The notes beneath the pieces were generated by a model. That model saw only the letters and a list, made by a program, of their open reading frames with translations. It ran no database searches and was not told the origin of the DNA. From the NCBI GenBank assembly GCA_945865375.1, contig CAMBEJ010000020.1, positions 1 through 52,974 on the forward strand: DNA of 52,974 nucleotides, in the 5' to 3' direction. Shown here piece after piece: positions 35,092 to 43,674 of this stretch; the first letter of the stretch is position 1, and the number at the start of each line of letters is the position of its first letter. The translations under genes and the position numbers were made by a program. The stretch comes from Akkermansia muciniphila. GTDB taxonomy: Bacteria > Verrucomicrobiota > Verrucomicrobiia > Limisphaerales > F1-80-MAGS106.

Positions 35092-35523
35092 ATGGAACCA
35101 GCAACGAAGAAAACCAACGACCTGACGCTGAAAGACCGGCTCTCCCGCCTGAATTTCCAACAAGCTTTCAAACTCCTAGGAGAAAACAGCCAGAGATTGA
35201 TTACCAAGGGGGGGGCCATCCAGATTGACATCGAGCGGCAGGTGACGTTGAACGCGGAGCAATTGGATGTCAGATTTCCAATGGCCCAGACAAAAGCCAA
35301 CGGCTCTCATGAGGCCTTGGTCACGATCAAGCTGTCAGCCGATGCGCGCGAGTCTCTATCGTGGCAATGCAGCGTTTGCGACACGATCTGTGAACATGTT
35401 GGAGCCGCCTTCGCGTTGGTTCTAGAGGACAAACTTTCGCTCGGCCTTGCCGTGGCGAGTCTGGCGGACTCGCTCGCACGTCTCATGTTGTCCACTCAGC
35501 GCGCGCAGCCCCAGAACTCCTGA
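35092..35523 (+). pseudogene. SWIM-domain N-terminal remnant of an SNF2-type helicase
   Basis: A 143 aa frame (ATG 35092). It contains LTLKDRLSRLNFQQAFKLLG, a strand-rich middle, and a SWIM-type zinc motif, WQCSVCDTICEHVGAAFALV (CxCx-n-CxH pattern), then LEDKLSLGLA. This arrangement is the N-terminus of the large verrucomicrobial SNF2/DEAD helicases that carry SWIM in front of the motor. Those proteins continue for several hundred residues; here a stop follows about 30 residues later and no helicase sequence appears before the glycerate kinase 60 bp downstream. I infer a deletion remnant. A free-standing SWIM protein is the alternative. Confidence 0.6.
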
Positions 35524-35583
35524 CCTCATGGAATTCAGTGGTCTGATCTTTGGAAGGCGGGCAAGGCCAGACTGGCCTGACGT

Positions 35584-36735
35584 ATGAGGGTCTTGATCGC
35601 ACCGGATAAATTCAAAGGCACTCTCACAGCCCACGAGGCAGCCTCTGCCATCGCAAAAGGATGGGCGACTGCCCGCCCCACCGACCTGCTGGAATGTCTT
35701 CCAATCAGCGATGGGGGCGATGGATTCGGGCCCGTCATGGCCGGTTTTTGGGGCGGCAAAGAGTTCCACTCGCAAACGGTGGATGCCGCGTTCCGCCCGC
35801 GCACGGCCCGCTGGTGGTGGCACCCGGCAACCCTCACTGCCGTCATTGAATCCGCAGAAGCCATCGGACTCGCGCTGCTCCCGCCCAAGCTTTTCCACCC
35901 CTTTGAAGTCGACTCCCGCGGCCTCGCTGCCGTGTTCTTGGACGCTGCCCGCCAGGGAGCCATTAGGGCCCTTGTCGGCATCGGAGGGAGCGCCACCAAT
36001 GATGGGGGCTTCGGTTTGGCGCGCGAGCTCGGCTGGGCTTTTCTGGACAATCACGGCGCCCCAATCCTCGCTTGGCCCCAGCTCCTCCGTCTTGAACGGA
36101 TCGTCCCCCCCGTCCGCGATGCGCTCCTCGGCGTGACGTGGACAGTCGCGGTCGATGTTCAAAACCCGCTCCTCGGACCCACGGGGGCCAGCCGGATTTA
36201 TGGTCCTCAAAAGGGCTTGCGCGACGAGGACATGGCGCAGGCCGAGGCCTCGCTTGGAAGATTAGCGGACGTTTTCACAAGCCAATTTCATAGGAGGCCA
36301 TCCACCCTGCCGGGCTCGGGTGCCGCAGGCGGGCTTGGCTTCGGCTTAAGCGCATTTCTGAATGCGGAGCTCAAGCCGGGCTTCGCCATGATTGCAAAAG
36401 AGGCCAATTTGGAGGAACGCGTTCGGGAATCCGACCTCGTCATCGTTGGCGAAGGAGCCCTGGACGCCTCCACGGCTATGGGCAAAGGGGCGGGTCAACT
36501 GGCATCGCTCTGCCGTTCGCTAGGAAAGCGTTGCGTGGGATTGGCAGGTTACGTGGACCCATCCTTCCGTTCCCTAGAGACTCTTTCTGGCTTCGAATCG
36601 GTGAATGCAATGTCTCCGGATCTCGCCTCCATGGACGAATCGCGAGCCGCCCCTGCCAAGTGGCTTGAGGCACTCGCAAGCCAAGTCGCCCGAAACATGG
36701 CCGACGGGGCAAGAGCCTCCCATGGGACCGCATGA
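35584..36735 (+). CDS. Glycerate kinase (GlxK/GarK family)
   Basis: Phosphorylates D-glycerate, linking glyoxylate/serine degradation to glycolysis; 383 aa from ATG 35584. The family opening is exact: MRVLIAPDKFKGTLTAHEAA, then LPISDGGDGFG. Further marks: LVGIGGSATNDGGFGLAREL, WTVAVDVQNPLLGPTGASRI, YGPQKGLRDEDMAQAE, LPGSGAAGGLGFGLSAFLNA and VIVGEGALDASTAMGKG. It is complete. There is no other glyoxylate-pathway gene in the window. Confidence 0.93.
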   Translation: MRVLIAPDKFKGTLTAHEAASAIAKGWATARPTDLLECLPISDGGDGFGPVMAGFWGGKEFHSQTVDAAFRPRTARWWWHPATLTAVIESAEAIGLALLPPKLFHPFEVDSRGLAAVFLDAARQGAIRALVGIGGSATNDGGFGLARELGWAFLDNHGAPILAWPQLLRLERIVPPVRDALLGVTWTVAVDVQNPLLGPTGASRIYGPQKGLRDEDMAQAEASLGRLADVFTSQFHRRPSTLPGSGAAGGLGFGLSAFLNAELKPGFAMIAKEANLEERVRESDLVIVGEGALDASTAMGKGAGQLASLCRSLGKRCVGLAGYVDPSFRSLETLSGFESVNAMSPDLASMDESRAAPAKWLEALASQVARNMADGARASHGTA

Positions 36736-36823
36736 GCCGTGAGATTCTTGCCGTGCATTGCGGACAGCAGCGCCTGAAATTGGTTGCCTCAAACCGATTT
36801 CTCATCTATTGGACGTGAATCTA

Positions 36824-37816
36824 ATGAGCACGCCATTCAAACTGTCTCTCGCGATTGTCTTTGTCGTGGGATTGCTCGTGTTCGGTAAACTCTTTTATCA
36901 GGCGTACAACGAGTTCACGAACCGGCCGGACTCCAGGATGGAGATCGACTTTTCGGATAACAGACCCGATACACCCTCCAGAACTCCCTCAGACCAGCCA
37001 GGGCCGGAGCCGACCGACGGACTCCCCTCATCGCCCGAAACCCCAGAGCCAGCCGCTGCTGTCGGGTCCCCTGATAAGGCTCAGGGGACCGTGGCAGGAT
37101 CCGAACCTCAAAGCAAAGACACCCGCCAGAAAATCGGTCAGACGAACGCCACGGCACCCTCGAACTCGGCTTCTCCACGGACTCCACTCAAAACAGCGAC
37201 GAACCTCAGCTCAAAATTACAGGACACCAAAATCCTTGACGGCCAGAAACCGGCCGCAAAAGGATCTAAATCCAGTATTGGGATCCACGCCGCCTGCTTC
37301 TTGGGATGCCTCGTGGGGCTTGCCGTATTGAGCGGTCACGCGTTTTCACAGTACGTCGGGCAGAAGGCAATCAAGACGATCTACAACGATGAGGGCGAGG
37401 GCATGGCGAACCCTGGTTACGACGAGGCCGAGCAGGAATGGGCTGATGGCAATCATCTGGAGGCGATCAGGTTGATGCGAGCCTATCTCACGAAAAATCC
37501 CCGCGAACAGCACGTCGCGTTGCGGATCGCCGAAATATATGAAAAGGATCTCAAAAACGCCCTTGCCGCCGCCCTCGAATACGAGGAGGTGCTGACCAAA
37601 AAACTGTCTCCGGAACGCTGGGGTTGGGCCGCCATTCACCTTTGCAATCTGTATTACAAGCTGAATAAGCCGGACAAGGCGTTTATGCTCCTCAAAAGGA
37701 TCGACGTCGAATATGGCCAGACCGCTGCGGCTTCGAAGGCCCGTAAGCGCCTGGCTCTCATTGACGCCGACGGCGGTCAAGCACCCCCAACGGAAGAAAT
37801 GAGCGGTGAGGGCTAG
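36824..37816 (+). CDS. Membrane-anchored TPR-like protein
   Basis: 330 aa from ATG 36824 (MSTPFKLSLAIVFVVGLLVF), preferred over an upstream start because a membrane segment begins here. A Pro/Ser/Thr-rich, probably disordered stretch of about 110 residues follows (GPEPTDGLPSSPETPEPAAA), then a second hydrophobic segment (AACFLGCLVGLAVLSGHAFS). The C-terminal 140 residues are helical repeats of TPR type: EQEWADGNHLEAIRLMRAYL, REQHVALRIAEIYEKDLKNA and HLCNLYYKLNKPDKAFMLL. No enzyme motif is visible. It precedes fabD by 31 bp and may be cotranscribed; a scaffold role is the most one can infer. Confidence 0.75.
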   Translation: MSTPFKLSLAIVFVVGLLVFGKLFYQAYNEFTNRPDSRMEIDFSDNRPDTPSRTPSDQPGPEPTDGLPSSPETPEPAAAVGSPDKAQGTVAGSEPQSKDTRQKIGQTNATAPSNSASPRTPLKTATNLSSKLQDTKILDGQKPAAKGSKSSIGIHAACFLGCLVGLAVLSGHAFSQYVGQKAIKTIYNDEGEGMANPGYDEAEQEWADGNHLEAIRLMRAYLTKNPREQHVALRIAEIYEKDLKNALAAALEYEEVLTKKLSPERWGWAAIHLCNLYYKLNKPDKAFMLLKRIDVEYGQTAAASKARKRLALIDADGGQAPPTEEMSGEG

Positions 37817-37847
37817 AGCGCGCTTCGTAAGTGTCCCCTCTCCGTGA

Positions 37848-38786
37848 ATGCGTATGACGAAAACAGCGCTGGTGTTCGCGGGTCAAGGCTCGCAATTCGT
37901 CGGCATGGGCCGCGATCTCTCGGCCAATTTTCCTACTGCCGCCAACTGGTTCGAACGGGCCAACCGTGCGCTCGGCTATGACTTGCGCACAATTTGCTTC
38001 GATGGGCCCGAGGTGGAATTGATAAAAACGGAACACGCACAGCCGGCCATTTTTCTTTTGGGCTGGATCGCATTTCAACTCCTGATCGAGGAGGCTCCGG
38101 GCGTCGCTTTCCATGCCACAGCGGGCCTTTCTCTCGGAGAATTCACAGCCCTGGCTGCGGCCGGGGCTTTCGACTTCGAAACAGCCCTCAACGTCGTGCG
38201 TCAAAGGGGCCGATTCATGCAACAGGCATGTGAGGAAACCCGAGGTGCCATGGCGGCGATCATCGGCCTGGGCGCATCAGACCTGTTGGCCGTTTGCGAG
38301 GAAAGCGACGTGGACCTGGCAAATCTGAACTGCCCAGGGCAACTGGTCGTCTCCGGAACCATTGAAGGGGTCGCCCGAGCCTGCGATTTAGCGAAGGCCA
38401 AAGGTGCCAGAAGAGCCTTGCCATTGACGGTTGCGGGAGCGTACCACTCACGTTTGATGGAAGACGCCCGAATCAAGCTCGAAACTTTGTTGGCAACCAC
38501 CCATGTTCAATCCCCAGCCGTCCCCGTCTTCTCCAATGTCACCGCATCCCCCCACACGGTTCCAACCGACATCCGCGCGCAACTGACCCGCCAAGTCACC
38601 GCTACGGTGCGTTGGGAAGACTCCATTCGCGCGCTGATCAATGCCGGGTTCTCACGATTCATCGAGCTGGGCCCCGGCACCGTCCTCAGCGGGTTCACAA
38701 AGCGTATCGATAAGAACGTTCAAACCTTGAACATCGGGGATGTGAGCAGCCTCAAGGCGGCTTTGGAGACGTTGGCACAATCCTAA
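37848..38786 (+). CDS. fabD: Malonyl-CoA:ACP transacylase
   Basis: Loads malonyl groups onto ACP for fatty acid synthesis. 312 aa; ATG 37848 and ATG 37854 are both possible. Motifs: ALVFAGQGSQFVGMGRDLSA, the nucleophile elbow TAGLSLGEFTALAAAGAF (Ser95), RGRFMQQACEETRGAMAAII, the conserved Arg segment, and VAGAYHSRLMEDARIKLE with the catalytic His. GPGTVLSGFTKRIDK closes the domain. Length is that of a stand-alone FabD. The downstream fabG is separated by 323 bp that contain the CGTAAT element. Confidence 0.96.
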   Translation: MRMTKTALVFAGQGSQFVGMGRDLSANFPTAANWFERANRALGYDLRTICFDGPEVELIKTEHAQPAIFLLGWIAFQLLIEEAPGVAFHATAGLSLGEFTALAAAGAFDFETALNVVRQRGRFMQQACEETRGAMAAIIGLGASDLLAVCEESDVDLANLNCPGQLVVSGTIEGVARACDLAKAKGARRALPLTVAGAYHSRLMEDARIKLETLLATTHVQSPAVPVFSNVTASPHTVPTDIRAQLTRQVTATVRWEDSIRALINAGFSRFIELGPGTVLSGFTKRIDKNVQTLNIGDVSSLKAALETLAQS

Positions 38787-38911
38787 ACTCTCTTTACACA
38801 AGTTCATCCAAATCAGAGCTTGCACCATTTTTTGTCCAATTCCGGGACCGACCCAACCAAATCCTGAACTCAGTAAACCGACCCTGTTTAGCCTGATGCT
38901 CGAGCCACTCC

Positions 38912-38978
38912 AATTCCCCGCTCCCAATCGTAATCGTAATCGTAATCGTAATCCACCCCCCTGTTTCATTGGCAACAC
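38912..38978. repeat. Second copy of the CGTAAT element, four units
   Basis: Same 17-bp and 26-bp arms as 24596-24716 with three base differences, around four CGTAAT units (38929-38952). The two copies differ in length by exactly nine units. Just downstream, 38986-39008 carries two inverted copies of the unit (cgattacg). It occupies the fabD-fabG gap; the rest of 38787-39109 shows nothing else. Confidence 0.9.
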
Positions 38979-39109
38979 GAGTGGATTTCGATTACGATTT
39001 CGATTACGAAAAATGGAGGAATTGAGGTTGCGCCTCCAGATCACTACACCGACCGATTTTACTGTGGTCTGAAATCACCTTTACCCACATCTCACATCCC
39101 ATCACACCC

Positions 39110-39853
39110 ATGTTTACCTTGCAAAACCACATTGCTGTCGTCACCGGTGCGGGTCGTGGCATCGGTCGCGCGATCGCCTTGAAGTTCGCGTCCGCTGGGG
39201 CGGATGTCGTCTGCGTTTCTCGAACGACTGAAAACGCTGAGAAAGTCGCGGCTGAAATCCGCGCGCTGGATCGCCGCGCCTGGGCGTTCGCGGTGGACGT
39301 CTCATCGCTTGAGTGCGTGACTAAAGCGTCGGAAGAGATCCTGGCGGCCACTGGGAAAGTGGACATCCTCGTGAACAACGCCGGCGTCACGCGGGACGGC
39401 CTTCTCGTGCGCATGTCGGAGTCCGATTGGGACACGGTGATCGACACCAACCTCAAGGGAGCCTTCCTGGTCACCAAGGCCTTCACACGGTCCTTTATGA
39501 AACAGCGATCGGGACGGATCATTAATGTGGCTTCAGTGATCGGATTGATTGGCAACGCCGGGCAAGCCAACTACGCGGCGAGCAAGGCCGGCCTGATTGG
39601 GCTCACCAAATCCGTAGCCAGGGAACTAGCCTCGCGAGGGGTCACGGTCAACGCCATAGCCCCCGGCTTCATCGAAACCGACATGACGAGCGAACTGAAG
39701 CCTGAAGTCAAAGCGGCCTTGCTCGCCCAAATTCCGGTCAACTCCTTTGGCCAAGCTGAGGACGTGGCTTCGGCCGCCTTGTTCCTGGCCTCTGCCCAGG
39801 CGCGTTATATCACAGGCCACGTGCTCAATATAAATGGCGGTTTGTTCATGTAA
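39110..39853 (+). CDS. fabG: 3-oxoacyl-ACP reductase
   Basis: NADPH-dependent reductase of the elongation cycle, 247 aa from ATG 39110. Short-chain dehydrogenase marks: VVTGAGRGIGRAIALKFASA (cofactor loop), ILVNNAGVTRDGLLVRM (NNAG), catalytic Ser in GRIINVASVIGLIGNAGQAN, then YAASKAGLIG (Tyr/Lys), IAPGFIETDMT and LFLASAQARYITGHVLNING. The sequence and the setting between fabD and acpP make the FabG assignment secure. No Shine-Dalgarno is visible before the ATG, which is in a run of ca-rich sequence. Confidence 0.95.
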   Translation: MFTLQNHIAVVTGAGRGIGRAIALKFASAGADVVCVSRTTENAEKVAAEIRALDRRAWAFAVDVSSLECVTKASEEILAATGKVDILVNNAGVTRDGLLVRMSESDWDTVIDTNLKGAFLVTKAFTRSFMKQRSGRIINVASVIGLIGNAGQANYAASKAGLIGLTKSVARELASRGVTVNAIAPGFIETDMTSELKPEVKAALLAQIPVNSFGQAEDVASAALFLASAQARYITGHVLNINGGLFM

Positions 39854-39910
39854 CCCTCCAAAACGCAAGCCCTATCCGAGGCGCCGCAAATTCTTTTCTT
39901 GATTCAGGAC

Positions 39911-39959
39911 TTGACGCGTTTCGCGTCCTTGAATAGACACACAGCGAAACGATACGGAG
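39911..39959 (+). promoter_or_regulatory. Probable promoter and ribosome site of acpP
   Basis: TTGACG (39911-39916), 17-bp spacer, TAGACA (39934-39939), then ggag at 39956-39959 six bases before the ATG. A perfect palindrome gacgcg-ttt-cgcgtc (39913-39927) overlaps the -35 box and could be an operator. The -10 box is a weak match. Confidence 0.45.
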
Positions 39960-39965
39960 ACGCTC

Positions 39966-40211
39966 ATGGCTGAAAAAACAATCGAACAGCGGGTCAAAGA
40001 CATCATCGTGGAACAACTTGGAGTCAATGCCGACCAAGTGACGGCCGAAGCCAAGTTCATTGAAGATCTTGGTGCCGATTCCCTAGATACCGTGGAACTG
40101 GTCATGGCTTTAGAGGAACAGTTCGGACAGGAGATCCCAGATGAAGAAGCTGAAAAGCTACAAAGTGTGGGCGATGTGACAAAGTACATCGAAGAATCCC
40201 AACAGAAGTAA
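39966..40211 (+). CDS. acpP: Acyl carrier protein
   Basis: Carrier of the growing fatty acyl chain, 81 aa from ATG 39966 with ggag six bases upstream. The phosphopantetheine site is intact: [20 protein letters not shown], Ser39. The protein is acidic and helical as expected ([20 protein letters not shown]). It has its own likely promoter and is followed by a strong hairpin terminator, so it is probably transcribed also as a short monocistronic message. Confidence 0.97.
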   Translation: MAEKTIEQRVKDIIVEQLGVNADQVTAEAKFIEDLGADSLDTVELVMALEEQFGQEIPDEEAEKLQSVGDVTKYIEESQQK

Positions 40212-40230
40212 GGACTGGACGAATTCATCA

Positions 40231-40271
40231 GGGCAGCTGCGGCTGGATCTCAGCGCTCGCTGCCCTTTTTT
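40231..40271 (+). terminator. Rho-independent terminator between acpP and fabF
   Basis: gggcagc (40231-40237) pairs with gctgccc (40259-40265), with further pairing inside, and six T residues follow (40266-40271). The T run directly abuts the fabF ATG at 40272. Confidence 0.85.
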
Positions 40272-41531
40272 ATGTCAAGCACAGGATCGGATATCAGGGT
40301 CGTCATTACTGGACTGGGTGTTGTCTCATCCCTCGGGCAAGAGGTTGAAGTCTTTTGGAAAAATATTCTCGAAGGTCGCTGCGGGATCAGCCGGATCTCC
40401 TCGTTCGACGTGACGGACTACGATTGCAAAATCGCAGCCGAAGTCAGGGACTTTGACGCTTCCCCAGCATTCCCGACACCCAAGGAGCTCCGCCGCACGG
40501 ATCGATTCAGCCACTTCGGCGTCTACGCCGGGTATAAGGCGCTCGCGGATTCCGGTCTCGATTTGGAGAAATCCGACCGTGATGAGATAGGCGTCTTCCT
40601 CGGTTCGGGAATCGGCGGGCTCCACACCACGGAGGAGCAACACAAACTGCTCCTGGCCAAAGGCCCCGGACGGATTTCTCCGTTCATGATCCCCATGCTC
40701 ATTCTCAACATGGCTTCAGGGCTTTTCTCCATGTATCACAAGCTCCGCGGCCCCAATCTGGCAACCTGTTCCGCCTGTGCCACGTCCACCCATGCCATGG
40801 GCGAAGCTTGGCGGACTATCAAGATGGGCGATGCCAAGGTGATGTTCGCCGGCGGAACAGAGGCCACTATCGTCCCGCTCGGCATCGGCGGTTTCGCCGC
40901 CATGCGGGCGCTCAGCACTCGGAACGATGATCCCCAAAAGGCCTCCCGCCCTTTCGATGCTGACCGGGATGGGTTTGTGATGGGCGAAGGGTCCGGAGTG
41001 CTCGTCCTTGAAGAATTGGAACATGCCAAGGCCCGGGGAGCGCGGATCTACGCCGAGTTGGTTGGCTACGCCAACACCGCGGACGCCAATCACATGACTG
41101 CCCCTTCCCCGGAAGGCGAGGGCGCAGCCCGCTGCATGCGCCGGGCTCTCCGTTCAGCAGGCATCACGCCTGAGCAAGTCTCCTACATCAACGCCCACGG
41201 CACCTCCACCTCGGGGGGCGATGTGGCCGAGACTCAGGCCATCAAGTCGGTGTTTGGTGACCACGCCCGAAACGTCGCCGTGAGCTCCACAAAGGGTGCA
41301 ACAGGCCATATGCTCGGAGCCGCCGGGGCCGTGGAGATGGTCCTTTGTCTCAAGGCTCTCCAGAACAATGTCGTCCCGCCCACTATCAATTACGACCACC
41401 CGGACCCTTTGTGTGATCTGGATTACGTACCCAACCAAGCCAGGGAGCTGGAGGTGGAAGTGACGCTCAACAATTCGTTTGGCTTCGGCGGTCATAACGC
41501 TTGCGTCATCGCACGAAAATTCAGAGCCTGA
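40272..41531 (+). CDS. fabF: 3-oxoacyl-ACP synthase II
   Basis: Condensing enzyme of chain elongation, 419 aa. The only reasonable start is ATG 40272 (MSSTGSDIRVVITGLGVVSS), which has a terminator stem where a ribosome site should be. Catalytic triad: Cys169 in NLATCSACATSTHAMGEAW, His in INAHGTSTSGGDVAETQAIK, and Lys/His in SSTKGATGHMLGAAGAVEMV. The C-terminal NNSFGFGGHNACVIARKF closes the thiolase fold. Complete, and ends the fab cluster; 147 bp follow before the next gene with an inverted pair ccgccca/tgggcgg. Confidence 0.96.
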   Translation: MSSTGSDIRVVITGLGVVSSLGQEVEVFWKNILEGRCGISRISSFDVTDYDCKIAAEVRDFDASPAFPTPKELRRTDRFSHFGVYAGYKALADSGLDLEKSDRDEIGVFLGSGIGGLHTTEEQHKLLLAKGPGRISPFMIPMLILNMASGLFSMYHKLRGPNLATCSACATSTHAMGEAWRTIKMGDAKVMFAGGTEATIVPLGIGGFAAMRALSTRNDDPQKASRPFDADRDGFVMGEGSGVLVLEELEHAKARGARIYAELVGYANTADANHMTAPSPEGEGAARCMRRALRSAGITPEQVSYINAHGTSTSGGDVAETQAIKSVFGDHARNVAVSSTKGATGHMLGAAGAVEMVLCLKALQNNVVPPTINYDHPDPLCDLDYVPNQARELEVEVTLNNSFGFGGHNACVIARKFRA

Positions 41532-41677
41532 AGGCGCTTTTTTCATGGAGATCCTCTGCTTTGGACCGAGGTAGGGTCGTCGCGATTCGACGTCCCCGCC
41601 CACAACCCTCTGGGCGGACATTGAATCTCTAAACCAGAATGCAAACCGCCTTTTTGAGCCGCCTTTTATTGGCATGA

Positions 41678-42739
41678 ATGCCTCTCCGGTTCAGGGCTCC
41701 CGCAGAGGGGGATCAGCAAACCCCAGACCTCAGTAAAAGAGCGCATCTCAGATTTTTCGTGCTCGCGTTTCCTAATAATCTCTATGCCGCCGCGTTCGCC
41801 GCAGCCTTTATGGTCTCGTGGCTCACCCTCCCCATGTGGAGGTCTTGGGCGCAACGAACCGGGCTGGTAGATGATCCTGGGTTGAGGAAAATCCACACGA
41901 CACCCATCCCCTTGGCAGGTGGGTTCGCCGTTTTCAGCGGGCTCTTGATCCCGGTCTTGACGGGGTTCGCGGCGGTCTGCATGCAATGGATTCCGGCGGG
42001 GTCCCTCTCCCCACTCACACTGGGCCTGCAGAGGCGGTCGATCCAGCTGGCCGCAATCCTCTGCGGAGCTCTGGGGATGCTCGCCCTAGGCTGGATCGAC
42101 GATAGACACGAGCTTTCCGCGCGCCACAAGTTCGTCGGCCAATGCCTCATCGCCACGCTCGTCGCCTCTTCAGGACTGCGCATCACGTTGTTTGTTCCGA
42201 GCCTTCTTTTTAGCTACGCCATCACGATCCTGTGGATCCTCACGTTGACGAACGCCTTCAATTTCATGGATAACATGAATGGGCTCTGCGCGGGACTCGC
42301 GGCTATCTCAGCCCTCTCGTTCGCTTCCGCGGCGGCCTCAAGGGGCCAATATCTTGTCACGGTCATAGCCCTCCTTGCATGCGGCTCCTTGGTTGGGTTC
42401 CTGCCGCACAATTTCCCTCGCGCAACGGCTTTTCTCGGAGACGCAGGCAGCCACCTTTCGGGATTTCTGATGTCCATTCTGGCCATCTTGCCTCATTTTT
42501 ACAGCTCCAAAAACCCCGACATCTGGGCGGTCCTCCAACCGTTGTTCATCCTCGCGGTGCCGCTGCTGGATTTGGTTTCGGTGGTCGTGATCCGGTGGCG
42601 CGCTGGCAAACCGGTTTACCTCGGAGATAACAATCACTTCAGCCATCGATTGACCCGCTGCGGCTTTTCTAAAACCAGCGCAGTGCTTTGGCTCTGGCTC
42701 TTGGCATCGGCAATCTCCGCGTTGGGTCTGGCGTTGTGA
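41678..42739 (+). CDS. WecA/TagO/MraY-family sugar-phosphate transferase
   Basis: Membrane enzyme that transfers a sugar-1-phosphate to undecaprenyl phosphate (glycosyltransferase family 4), 353 aa from ATG 41678. Hydrophobic segments occur throughout. Cytoplasmic loop motifs are present: LGWIDDRHELSARHKFVGQ (the DDxxx loop), LTNAFNFMDNMNGLCAG, TAFLGDAGSHLSGFLMSIL and the C-terminal His motif LGDNNHFSHRL. This motif set fits WecA/TagO rather than MraY. The product would start a lipid-linked glycan such as O-antigen or teichoic-type polymer. The rhomboid gene overlaps its stop by 4 bp. Confidence 0.9.
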   Translation: MPLRFRAPAEGDQQTPDLSKRAHLRFFVLAFPNNLYAAAFAAAFMVSWLTLPMWRSWAQRTGLVDDPGLRKIHTTPIPLAGGFAVFSGLLIPVLTGFAAVCMQWIPAGSLSPLTLGLQRRSIQLAAILCGALGMLALGWIDDRHELSARHKFVGQCLIATLVASSGLRITLFVPSLLFSYAITILWILTLTNAFNFMDNMNGLCAGLAAISALSFASAAASRGQYLVTVIALLACGSLVGFLPHNFPRATAFLGDAGSHLSGFLMSILAILPHFYSSKNPDIWAVLQPLFILAVPLLDLVSVVVIRWRAGKPVYLGDNNHFSHRLTRCGFSKTSAVLWLWLLASAISALGLAL

Positions 42740-43674
42740 ACGACTCCGGCTTGCCAGCTCGAGGCCAACGAGCGATGGTAGCAGGAATGCGGGACCCCCA
42801 GATAGCTCAGGCCGAAATTCCGGTGCGATCCAAGCGCCAGGCCATGGACTGGAGCCTCGTCCTCGCGAGCCAGAGTATCGAGGTCGAAATCGCTCACCAT
42901 CCCGACCACAACCTTTTTACCCTCGTCGTGGACGAGAAAGATCAAGCGCGGGCTCGAGGCGTCATCGAGTTGTATAGGAAGGAGAACCAGGGAAGAACCT
43001 GGCTCCACGAATTTTCAAGTGAACCCTTCGGTTTCGATCCTCAGGGCGTTTGGTGGTGCCTGCTGATGGTCGTTTGTTTTGTCCTCCAGACTGATTCTAG
43101 AGCCATTGAAGCTGCTGGCATCATGGACAGCGCCCGGGTCACGCAGGGTGAATGGTGGCGGCTCGTCACCGCGACATTTCTTCATCAGGACCTGGGACAT
43201 CTGGGTTCGAATTTAACCTTCGGTTTCATGTTTCTTGGCCTCGCGATCCCACGCTACGGGGGAGGCGTGTGCGCGATTGTGGCGATTCTCGCTGGTGCGT
43301 GTGGAAATTACCTTGGCCTCTCTCTCAGATCGGTGGATTATAAAGGGCTTGGCGCCTCAGGTTCGGTGATGGGTCTGCTCGGTTTGCTGGCCATGCAAAC
43401 CTGGCCCGGCTGGGTTCGCCAGAGAGAATGGCTTAGGGCGGGACTTTCCTCGCTGGGAGGGGGTGCCGCCCTCCTCATGCTCATAGGCTTGGATCCCCGC
43501 AGCGACATGCTCGCGCATCTCGGCGGATTCGTGGCGGGGTGTGTTGCCGGTTCCGTGTTCGCCTGGGTTCCCTCAAAGGAGCTCCGGAAAAAAACTTGGA
43601 GTCGCCTATTCCTGGCACTCACTCTGCTCGCCGCAACGGCTAGCTGGACCCAGGCACTGCTATCGATTCCATGA
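42736..43674 (+). CDS. Rhomboid-family intramembrane serine protease
   Basis: Cleaves membrane proteins within the bilayer. The start is uncertain: GTG 42736 overlaps the previous stop (GTGA) and gives 312 aa; ATG 42775 would be the next choice. An N-terminal cytoplasmic domain of about 110 residues (LVLASQSIEVEIAHHPDHNL) precedes the rhomboid core. Catalytic features: TFLHQDLGHLGSNLTFGFMF (HxxxN), GLGASGSVMGLLGLL (GxSG serine) and LAHLGGFVAGCVAGS (His). Six membrane segments are visible. Its stop overlaps the next start by 4 bp, so three genes are coupled. Confidence 0.92.
   Translation: MNDSGLPARGQRAMVAGMRDPQIAQAEIPVRSKRQAMDWSLVLASQSIEVEIAHHPDHNLFTLVVDEKDQARARGVIELYRKENQGRTWLHEFSSEPFGFDPQGVWWCLLMVVCFVLQTDSRAIEAAGIMDSARVTQGEWWRLVTATFLHQDLGHLGSNLTFGFMFLGLAIPRYGGGVCAIVAILAGACGNYLGLSLRSVDYKGLGASGSVMGLLGLLAMQTWPGWVRQREWLRAGLSSLGGGAALLMLIGLDPRSDMLAHLGGFVAGCVAGSVFAWVPSKELRKKTWSRLFLALTLLAATASWTQALLSIP

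Noticed and set aside
41596-41617. Inverted pair ccgccca/tgggcgg after fabF as a terminator
   Set aside because: No T run follows and the stem is short.
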